Shown here: positions 1 to 4,625 of the stretch, in pieces
Position numbering within the stretch: position 1 is the first letter of the stretch
How the letters are laid out: each line of letters starts with the position of its first letter
DNA from: an uncultured Flavobacteriales bacterium
Lineage (GTDB): Bacteria; Bacteroidota; Bacteroidia; Flavobacteriales; UBA7430
Direction: 5' to 3'
Assembly: GCA_913041775.1 (NCBI GenBank)
Contig: CAJWJW010000101.1
Span: forward strand, 1-5,536
Length of the DNA: 5,536 nt
Made by a program: the position numbers and the translations under genes
The notes under the pieces: model-generated
Seen by the model: the letters and a program-made list of their open reading frames with translations, nothing else
Databases searched by the model: none
Told to the model about the DNA's origin: nothing

Positions 1-671
1 AGAAAATCAACAATTTCTCAACTTTTGTAAATCAGTTTGGTCATAAAATGAATTTGCAAACGCCAAAGGATATTGCGAACTCTATGAATAGAGTATTGGC
101 AGATGTTTCTGGTAAGCGAGAAGAAAATATGGTGGAACTTTTAGCTATACGTACTATGAGTAAAGCTAAATACACCATAGAAAACATTGGACACTATGGA
201 TTAGGCTTCGATTATTACTCTCACTTTACTTCTCCTATTCGCCGTTGGCCAGATGTTATGGTGCATAGATTATTGCAGCGTTATTTAGATGGAGAAAAGA
301 TTACCGAAAAAGAAGCTATAGAAGAGCAGTGTAAACATTCTTCAGCAATGGAGAAATTGTCTACCGATGCTGAGCGTTCGTCTATTAAGTACATGCAAGT
401 AAAATATTTAATGGGTAAAGTAGGTCAGGAGTTTATGGGTGCTGTTTCTGGAGTTACCGAGTTCGGGATGTTTATAGAACTTAAAGAAAGTCTTTGTGAG
501 GGATTAGTTTCTATGCGCAATCTTAAAGACGATCATTACGAATTACACAAAGAGACTTTTAGTCTTGTAGGTAAAAGAACTAAAAAACGTTTCCAATTGG
601 GAGATTCTATAAAAGTTCGGGTTCGCAATGTAGATTTAGTTAAAAAGCAAATCGATTTCCAGTTGGTTTAA
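1..671 (+). CDS. rnr: Ribonuclease R, C-terminal part (5' end outside window)
   Basis: This is the 3' end of a gene for the 3'-to-5' exoribonuclease RNase R, which degrades structured RNA in the cytoplasm. The frame is open from base 3, 15 codons ahead of the first ATG at 48, so that ATG is internal and the true start lies upstream. About 222 residues are visible. First comes the end of the catalytic RNB domain, with its signature around bases 192-263 (HYGLGFDYYSHFTSPIRRWPD), including the conserved arginines of the SPIRR segment. A C-terminal S1 RNA-binding domain follows (about 417-668), with GAVSGVTEFGMFIEL and ending in IDFQLV. The protein stops right after S1, so it lacks the long lysine-rich tail of E. 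coli RNase R. Many family members have tyrosine where this one has tryptophan in SPIRRW. The gene converges on pheS and shares a terminator with it. An RNase II-type relative is possible but less likely, given the match to RNase R in the S1 region. Confidence 0.93.
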   Translation, partial: KINNFSTFVNQFGHKMNLQTPKDIANSMNRVLADVSGKREENMVELLAIRTMSKAKYTIENIGHYGLGFDYYSHFTSPIRRWPDVMVHRLLQRYLDGEKITEKEAIEEQCKHSSAMEKLSTDAERSSIKYMQVKYLMGKVGQEFMGAVSGVTEFGMFIELKESLCEGLVSMRNLKDDHYELHKETFSLVGKRTKKRFQLGDSIKVRVRNVDLVKKQIDFQLV

Positions 672-694
672 TATTTGACACAACTATTTATAGC

Positions 695-727
695 AAAAAA
701 AGATCACTCGAAAGAGTGATTTTTTTT
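695..727. terminator. Bidirectional intrinsic terminator between rnr and pheS
   Basis: A perfect 7-bp stem (703-709 with 714-720) closes a GAAA loop. It is flanked by an A-run at 695-701 and a T-run at 721-727 that extend the helix. Read on either strand it gives a hairpin followed by U residues. It lies 23 bases past the rnr stop and 14 bases past the pheS stop on the other strand, so it can end both convergent transcripts. Confidence 0.87.
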
Positions 728-741
728 GTTTTAACTTTATG

Positions 742-1761
742 TTAAGCCTTTGTAAACTGTTCCAAAAAGCGAATGTCATTTTCGAAAAACAGTCTTAAAT
801 CTTTAATTTGATATTTAAGCATGGTAATTCTTTCTACCCCCATTCCAAAAGCAAAACCACTGTATTTTTTAGAGTCAATCCCACAGTTTTCCAATACGTT
901 TGGATCTACCATACCACAACCTAAAATTTCTACCCAGCCTGTATATTTACATATATTACATCCTTTACTTTTACATATATTACAAGAAATATCTACTTCG
1001 GCACTAGGTTCGGTAAAAGGAAAGTAAGAGGGTCGTAATCTGATTTCGGTTTCTTTCCCGAAAAATTCTTGCGCAAAGTGTAAAAGTGTTTGTTTTAAAT
1101 CTGCAAAAGAAACATTCTCATCAATATAAAGTCCTTCAATTTGGTGGAATATACAATGCGCTCTAGCCGAAATAGCTTCATTACGGAATACTCTACCGGG
1201 AGAAAGTGTACGTATAGGAGCGGGGTTCTTTTCCATATACCTTACCTGTACAGATGATGTATGTGTTCTTAATAATACGTCTGGATTGGTTTGTATAAAG
1301 AAAGTGTCTTGCATATCTCTTGCAGGATGTTCTTCGGGTAAATTTAAGGCACTAAAGTTATGCCAGTCGTCTTCAATTTCTGGTCCTTCGGAAATTGTAA
1401 AACCTAAACGAGCAAAAATCTCAACAATTTCATTTTTCACAATAGAAAGGGGATGCCTCGAGCCTAATCGCATCGATTCTCCGCTCATAGTAAGGTCTAA
1501 GCCAGACCCTGCATTTTCTTCCGATTGCTCTAAGTTTTCTTTGAGTTGATTAACTTTTTCTTGAGCTTTGTTTTTAAGCTCATTTACAAATTGACCAAAT
1601 TCTTTTTTTTCGGTATTAGGAACCTCTTTAAAAGCTGCAAAAAAGTCATTCAAAACGCCTTTTTTTCCTAAATAATCGATTCTAAACTTTTCAACAAGCT
1701 CTAGTGACTTAGCCTCAAAATTTTCTACTAGAAGTATGTGTTCTTTAATCTTGTTTAGCAT
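742..1761 (-). CDS. pheS: Phenylalanyl-tRNA synthetase alpha subunit
   Basis: This is the catalytic alpha subunit of the cytoplasmic (alpha-beta)2 enzyme that charges tRNA-Phe with phenylalanine using ATP. The 339 residues match the usual family length. Residues 1-85 form a charged helical, probably coiled-coil tRNA-contacting arm. The class II catalytic core follows: HP at 103-104, GPEIE at 126-130, HPARDMQDTF at 145-154, motif 2 VFRNE at 191-195, FHQIEG at 205-210, the phenylalanine-pocket stretch FTEPSAEVD at 249-257, and motif 3 GMGVER at 306-311. Cysteines 260, 263, 268 and 271 form two CNICK units. The ATG is supported by AAAGG seven bases upstream (1769-1773 on this strand) and by an in-frame TGA six codons upstream. 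No exact TAnnTTTG box lies upstream; the nearest is a one-mismatch form at 1832-1839. pheT is not adjacent: a terminator lies downstream and a divergent gene upstream, so beta must be encoded elsewhere. Confidence 0.97.
   Translation of the reverse strand: MLNKIKEHILLVENFEAKSLELVEKFRIDYLGKKGVLNDFFAAFKEVPNTEKKEFGQFVNELKNKAQEKVNQLKENLEQSEENAGSGLDLTMSGESMRLGSRHPLSIVKNEIVEIFARLGFTISEGPEIEDDWHNFSALNLPEEHPARDMQDTFFIQTNPDVLLRTHTSSVQVRYMEKNPAPIRTLSPGRVFRNEAISARAHCIFHQIEGLYIDENVSFADLKQTLLHFAQEFFGKETEIRLRPSYFPFTEPSAEVDISCNICKSKGCNICKYTGWVEILGCGMVDPNVLENCGIDSKKYSGFAFGMGVERITMLKYQIKDLRLFFENDIRFLEQFTKA
946..984 (-). repeat. Two identical 15-base units inside pheS encoding CNICK twice
   Basis: Bases 946-960 and 970-984 are identical (tttacatatattaca as read on the plus strand) and lie 24 bases apart. 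They encode residues 260-264 and 268-272 of PheS, both CNICK with the same codons, within an eight-residue period (CNICKSKG then CNICKYTG). The pattern of C-x2-C-x4-C-x2-C resembles a small metal-binding knuckle. The base identity is seen directly; metal binding is inferred. Confidence 0.7.
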
Positions 1762-1808
1762 GTTTTGACCTTTATCTCACCGATTTAAATTTGATGAGTG
1801 AAAATTTG

Positions 1809-1816
1809 TATATTTG
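1809..1816 (+). promoter_or_regulatory. Candidate -7 box for the lipoprotein gene
   Basis: TATATTTG matches the Bacteroidota -7 consensus TAnnTTTG exactly. A TTTG at 1790-1793 lies 15 bases upstream, shorter than the usual roughly 19-base spacing, so the -33 partner is uncertain. Transcription would start near 1823 and leave a leader of about 34 bases before the ATG at 1857. Confidence 0.5.
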
Positions 1817-1856
1817 GCTTTTATCAACGGACAATATTACTAAATATTAAGGACAT

Positions 1857-2204
1857 ATGAAACGTAAATTATTTGGCATTATGAGCTTGTTTGTAGCTCT
1901 TATAAGTCTGTTATCTTTAAATTCTTGTGAAGAAGTAATTCATTTCTACACTGCAGAAGTTACCATTATAGATAACCAAGGAAACTTAATGAGTGGCTTT
2001 AAAGTTACCACCGACGTTGATGTTAACGATGTACATGTAGTTGATCGTGAAGCATATACTGATTCTACTGGTGTTGTGTCATTTGAGTTCAAAAATGAAG
2101 CGATAATGAAAGTTGTTGCAGAACAGGAAAATTATAGTGGAGAAGGTCTAATAGTTTTAGAGGAGGATAAAAACGTAAAAGTCACAGTAGTCGTTTACGA
2201 ATAA
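1857..2204 (+). CDS. Small predicted lipoprotein with a single beta-rich (transthyretin/CNA-B-like) domain
   Basis: I do not recognise a named gene. The 115-residue product starts with a lipoprotein signal peptide: KRK at 2-4, a hydrophobic stretch to residue 20, and lipobox LNSC at 21-24. Cys24 would be lipidated. Acidic residues follow it directly (CEEV), which weakly resembles the surface-export signals of Bacteroidota lipoproteins. The rest (about 32-115) is alternating beta-strand sequence: a VTIIDNQGN opening, YTDSTGVVSFEF in the middle, and strands ending VKVTVVVYE. This layout (strand, D-x-x-G turn, TD-x-x-G, strand) is typical of prealbumin-like or carboxypeptidase-regulatory-like folds. 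The start is fixed by a nearby in-frame TAA at 1848-1850 and by AAGGA three bases before ATG. It diverges from pheS and converges on the next gene with only 8 bases between stops. It has no catalytic motif, so a binding or structural envelope role is only a guess. Confidence 0.82.
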   Translation: MKRKLFGIMSLFVALISLLSLNSCEEVIHFYTAEVTIIDNQGNLMSGFKVTTDVDVNDVHVVDREAYTDSTGVVSFEFKNEAIMKVVAEQENYSGEGLIVLEEDKNVKVTVVVYE

Positions 2205-2225
2205 TACAATTTTTATAGTTGTATT
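2203..2225. repeat. Weak AT-rich hairpin over two convergent stop codons
   Basis: AATACAA (2203-2209) pairs with TTGTATT (2219-2225) across a 9-base loop. The stop codons of both converging genes (2202-2204 plus and 2213-2215 minus) lie in or at the hairpin. The stem has a single G-C pair and no T-run follows on the plus strand, so it would be a poor terminator. It may be chance, or it may protect 3' ends. Confidence 0.3.
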
Positions 2226-2566
2226 CCGCTTGCTTCAAAATATACTATCGCAGCTTCTTTCATTAAAATAGTCTGTTCGCCAGGTTTTAACGGAGGGAGT
2301 TTTTCATTTGTTGTATAGTGTGGCCATCCTTCTTTGTCTCTTCCTTCTAGTTCATAGAATCCATAGTTACTAAGGAGTCTGCAAATAGCAATGTGGAGTA
2401 GGTCTGTTTTTTCTTCTTTAGAAAATTCGCGGTAACCTTTTCCTAATTCTTGTATTCCAATAAGAAATAAAATTGATTGGAGGTCTAGTGTTTCACCTTC
2501 TCCAAATTCTTTTGAGACAAATGCAACTAGATTATCCCACTTTTCTTTTGATTCTTGATTTCTCAT
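2213..2566 (-). CDS. Conserved-looking hypothetical protein of 117 residues
   Basis: I cannot assign a function. The protein is soluble, with no signal peptide or membrane span, is rich in charged residues, and is probably mostly helical in residues 1-68 (SKEKWDNLVAFVSKEF, then LDLQSILFLIGIQELGKG). A more polar segment follows with the distinctive ELEGRDKEGWPHY (72-84), then KLPPLKPGEQ and a last helix LMKEAAIVYFEASG. It reads like a small uncharacterised family I associate with Bacteroidota, but that is memory and not a search. Coding is supported by its full-length open frame, a coherent amphipathic pattern, and a promoter-like box just upstream. An in-frame TGA lies further upstream, and no better ATG intervenes. 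It converges on the lipoprotein gene, with 8 bases between stops, and diverges from the cvpA-like gene across 64 bases. Confidence 0.83.
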   Translation of the reverse strand: MRNQESKEKWDNLVAFVSKEFGEGETLDLQSILFLIGIQELGKGYREFSKEEKTDLLHIAICRLLSNYGFYELEGRDKEGWPHYTTNEKLPPLKPGEQTILMKEAAIVYFEASGIQL

Positions 2567-2580
2567 TTGTTTATTTTCGA

Positions 2581-2588
2581 CAAAAATA
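2581..2588 (-). promoter_or_regulatory. Candidate -7 box for the 117-residue gene
   Basis: Read on the minus strand this is TATTTTTG, an exact TAnnTTTG. It ends 14 bases before the ATG, so the mRNA leader would be only about 7-9 bases. I see no TTTG at the expected -33 distance. Confidence 0.42.
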
Positions 2589-2596
2589 CAAAGTTC

Positions 2597-2627
2597 TTTG
2601 CAATCTCATTTCTACTTTATAAATTAT
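2597..2627 (+). promoter_or_regulatory. Possible weak promoter for the cvpA-like gene
   Basis: TTTG at 2597-2600 is followed, after exactly 19 bases, by TAAATTAT at 2620-2627. The second element matches TAnnTTTG at four of its six fixed positions. If used, transcription would begin at or near the ATG at 2631. The spacing is right but the -7 match is poor, so this is tentative. Confidence 0.25.
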
Positions 2628-2630
2628 CCT

Positions 2631-3158
2631 ATGAATTATTTCGATTACATTTTAATATTCCCAATTTTATACGGTTTGTATAGAGGTTTTACGAAAGGTC
2701 TTATTTTAGAACTTGCGTCTTTATTAGCTTTGGTGGCTGGAATTTATGGTGCTATGCATTTTTCTTCTATCACCTTTGGGTACTTAAATGAGGTGCTAGA
2801 GATACAAGCTTCTTATTTACAACTAGCGTCTTATGGACTTACCTTTTTACTTATTGTATTAACGATTACCTTAACAGGTAAGGTTTTAACAATGTTGGTG
2901 AAATTAGTTGCACTTGGATTTGTGAATCGTTTAATGGGTGCTCTCTTTGGAGGGATAAAAGCCTTATTAATTCTTTCGGTCTTGCTTCTGTTTTTCGATC
3001 GTATAAATAATCAATTTGGAATTGTGAAAGATGAAATTGTTAATGCGTCTGTTTTGTATAAACCTATTCTTACTCAGTCTCAAGCCATTTATCCATCGAT
3101 TTTAGAAGGGTTTGAAAGGAAAAAAGAAGAAGTAGAAAGAGCAATAGAAGCTATTTAA
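2631..3158 (+). CDS. cvpA: CvpA-family inner-membrane protein
   Basis: This is an integral membrane protein of the CvpA (colicin V production) family, whose cellular role is poorly defined but is linked to envelope function. I start it at ATG 2631 (175 residues), because the sequence then opens MNYFDYILIFPILYG, as family members do. A TTG at 2598 would add 11 non-conserved residues. Four hydrophobic segments are visible, roughly residues 4-16, 24-45, 65-90 and 102-123. The family-typical RGFTKGLILELASL (19-32) lies between the first two, and FVNRLMGALFGGIKALL (98-113) runs into the fourth. A charged, probably cytoplasmic C-terminal tail (FERKKEEVERAIEAI) ends the protein. No Shine-Dalgarno-like sequence precedes the ATG, which is common in this phylum. 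The gene converges on pgk across a strong terminator. Confidence 0.9.
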   Translation: MNYFDYILIFPILYGLYRGFTKGLILELASLLALVAGIYGAMHFSSITFGYLNEVLEIQASYLQLASYGLTFLLIVLTITLTGKVLTMLVKLVALGFVNRLMGALFGGIKALLILSVLLLFFDRINNQFGIVKDEIVNASVLYKPILTQSQAIYPSILEGFERKKEEVERAIEAI

Positions 3159-3161
3159 ACC

Positions 3162-3193
3162 AAAAAACCCTTCAATAACTCGAAGGGTTTTTT
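3162..3193. terminator. Bidirectional intrinsic terminator between the cvpA-like gene and pgk
   Basis: A perfect 12-bp inverted repeat pairs AAAAAACCCTTC (3162-3173) with GAAGGGTTTTTT (3182-3193) around an 8-base loop. Each strand reads as a GC-containing stem followed by a U-tract. It starts 4 bases after the cvpA-like stop and lies 14 bases beyond the pgk stop on the other strand. Confidence 0.92.
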
Positions 3194-3207
3194 GTTATAC
3201 TGAAGTA

Positions 3208-4398
3208 TTACCTGTTTATTGCTTTTACACCAGGTAATTCCTTTCCTTCTAGATACTCTAGCATAGCTCCACCACCTGTAGAAACATAACTTACCTTGTC
3301 TTGCATGTTAAATTTCTTAACTGCTGTAACAGAATCTCCACCACCAACTAAAGAAAAAGCTCCTCTCGTTGTAGCATCTGCAATTGCATTAGCAACAAAT
3401 TTTGTACCCTCAGCAAATTTATCCATTTCGAATACTCCCATAGGCCCATTCCAAAGAATTGTTTTAGAACTTAAAATTGCTTCTCTGTAAATCGTTTTTG
3501 TTTTATCGCTTATGTCTAATCCCATCCATCCATCTTCAACTTTATCGATGTCTGTAACCACAGTATTTGCATCCTTCGAAAATGCATCTGCGTTTAGTGA
3601 GTCCACAGGAATTAATAACTCAACTCCTTTTTCTTTTGCTTCAGCGATTAATGAAAGTGCTAATTCTAATTTATCATCTTCTACTAAGGAGTCTCCTACT
3701 TTACCGCCCATTGCTTTTACAAAAGTATAGGACATTCCACCACCAATAATTATTTTATCAACCTTGTCCATTAATTTGGTGATGATGGTAATTTTGGAAG
3801 ATACTTTTGCGCCACCCATAATTGCTGTAATAGGTCTCTCACCTTCATTTACAATCTTTTCAAGGTTTGCAATTTCATTTGCCATTACATAGCCAAAGCA
3901 CTTATTGTCGCCAACAAAATCTGCAATTATAGACGTAGAAGCATGTGCTCTGTGTGCAGTACCGAAAGCATCGTTTACATATACATCAGCTAACTTAGCT
4001 AGTTTTTTAGCAAATTCACTATCTCCGGTTTGTTCTTCAGCATAAAAGCGTAAATTTTCTAATAAGAGAACCTCTCCAGTTTTCAACTTACTTACAGTCG
4101 TTTCTACCTCAGAACCTATACAGTCTGGAGTAAACTTTACCGTTAAGTTAAGTTTAGTCGATAAGTGTTTAACTAGGTGCTTAAGCGAGTATTTATCTTC
4201 TGGACCATTTTTAGGCCTTCCTAAATGCGACATTAAAATTACCGAACCTCCATCTTTAAGAATCTTTGTTATGGTAGGTGTTGCAGCTGCAATTCTAGTA
4301 TCGTCTCTGATTTCGAATTTATCGTTTAAGGGTACGTTAAAGTCTACTCTTATTAAGGCTTTTTTGCCTTCGAAATTCACTTGGTCTATTGTTTTCAT
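3208..4398 (-). CDS. pgk: Phosphoglycerate kinase
   Basis: This cytoplasmic glycolytic and gluconeogenic enzyme transfers phosphate between 1,3-bisphosphoglycerate and ADP. The 396 residues are full length. The N-terminal substrate domain shows the family signature RVDFNVPL (17-24), DDTRI with Arg35, SHLGRP (57-62), ENLRF with Arg117, and AHRAH with Arg150. The C-terminal nucleotide domain shows GGAKV with Lys198 (195-199), WNGPMGVFE (316-324), GGGDS (352-356) and the C-terminal STGGGAMLEYLEGKELPG (373-390). All key residues are present. The start is fixed: the codon immediately before ATG is an in-frame TAA (4399-4401). There is no Shine-Dalgarno-like site; a TAnnTTTG box ends four bases before ATG, suggesting a leaderless message. 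The gene is not clustered with gap or other glycolytic genes here. It diverges from holB and converges on the cvpA-like gene. Confidence 0.98.
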   Translation of the reverse strand: MKTIDQVNFEGKKALIRVDFNVPLNDKFEIRDDTRIAAATPTITKILKDGGSVILMSHLGRPKNGPEDKYSLKHLVKHLSTKLNLTVKFTPDCIGSEVETTVSKLKTGEVLLLENLRFYAEEQTGDSEFAKKLAKLADVYVNDAFGTAHRAHASTSIIADFVGDNKCFGYVMANEIANLEKIVNEGERPITAIMGGAKVSSKITIITKLMDKVDKIIIGGGMSYTFVKAMGGKVGDSLVEDDKLELALSLIAEAKEKGVELLIPVDSLNADAFSKDANTVVTDIDKVEDGWMGLDISDKTKTIYREAILSSKTILWNGPMGVFEMDKFAEGTKFVANAIADATTRGAFSLVGGGDSVTAVKKFNMQDKVSYVSTGGGAMLEYLEGKELPGVKAINR

Positions 4399-4402
4399 TT
4401 AG

Positions 4403-4410
4403 CAAAAGTA
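4403..4410 (-). promoter_or_regulatory. Candidate -7 box for pgk, leaderless arrangement
   Basis: Read on the minus strand this is TACTTTTG, an exact TAnnTTTG. It is followed by CTAA and then the pgk ATG. Transcription from such a box would start at or within a base or two of the ATG. No clear TTTG is found at the -33 position. Confidence 0.5.
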
Positions 4411-4453
4411 AGTCTTCTAGTAGTTAAAAGCTGAATGTTAATGGTTAAAAATT

Positions 4454-4496
4454 TAATAGCCTTTATATTGTGAACTAGTCTTAAAAAAGGCTGTTA
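4454..4496. repeat. Imperfect inverted repeat in the pgk/holB divergent spacer
   Basis: TAATAGCCTTT (4454-4464) can pair with AAAGGCTGTTA (4486-4496) over 11 positions, one a G-T wobble, with a 21-base loop. It lies between the two promoter-like boxes, 44 bases upstream of the pgk box and 117 bases upstream of the holB box. It could be an operator-like site, a remnant terminator, or chance in AT-rich DNA. Apart from the two promoter-like boxes I see nothing else in the 4399-4625 spacer. Confidence 0.3.
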
Positions 4497-4613
4497 TAGG
4501 TGCTTATATTTAAAGACTTTTAAGTAAAATTCAATTGTTTAGACTTCGAAAAAGTACTAGATAAACAGGGTTTAAGAAGTGAGGAAGAATAGATGGAAAT
4601 TCATAGCAAAGTG

Positions 4614-4621
4614 TATCTTTG
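4614..4621 (+). promoter_or_regulatory. Candidate -7 box for holB, leaderless arrangement
   Basis: TATCTTTG is an exact TAnnTTTG and ends four bases (AAGT) before the holB ATG at 4626. The spacing is the same as at pgk. No matching -33 TTTG is evident. Confidence 0.52.
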
Positions 4622-4625
4622 AAGT

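Noticed and set aside
48..671. A complete 207-residue gene starting at ATG 48
   Set aside because: The frame is open back to the window edge and residues before the ATG continue RNase R-like sequence. The catalytic domain would be cut in half, so this is the tail of a longer gene.
821..1549. Plus-strand open frames inside pheS (821-1027 and 1286-1549)
   Set aside because: They lie wholly antisense to a fully conserved pheS, with no recognisable product or start signal.
2547..2579. TTTG (2547-2550) with TATTTTCG (2572-2579) as the cvpA-like promoter
   Set aside because: The -7 element has a mismatch at a core position. The elements lie partly inside the coding region of the opposing gene, and the alternative nearer the ATG has the more typical 19-base spacing. 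Neither is strong.
2598..2630. TTG start at 2598 for the cvpA-like gene, adding 11 residues
   Set aside because: The extra residues do not look like the family N-terminus, whereas ATG 2631 gives the typical MNYFDYIL opening and removes overlap with the upstream promoter region.
3296..3749. Plus-strand open frames inside pgk
   Set aside because: They are antisense shadows of pgk with low-complexity or biased composition and no start signals.
4454..4496. The inverted repeat in the pgk/holB spacer as an intrinsic terminator
   Set aside because: No T-run follows on the plus strand. On the minus strand the short T-run is interrupted and no gene ends there.
4593..4622. A nine-codon upstream open frame (ATG 4593 to TGA 4620-4622) as a leader peptide for holB
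   Set aside because: If the TATCTTTG box at 4614-4621 is the promoter, this frame lies upstream of the transcription start. No runs of regulatory codons are present.
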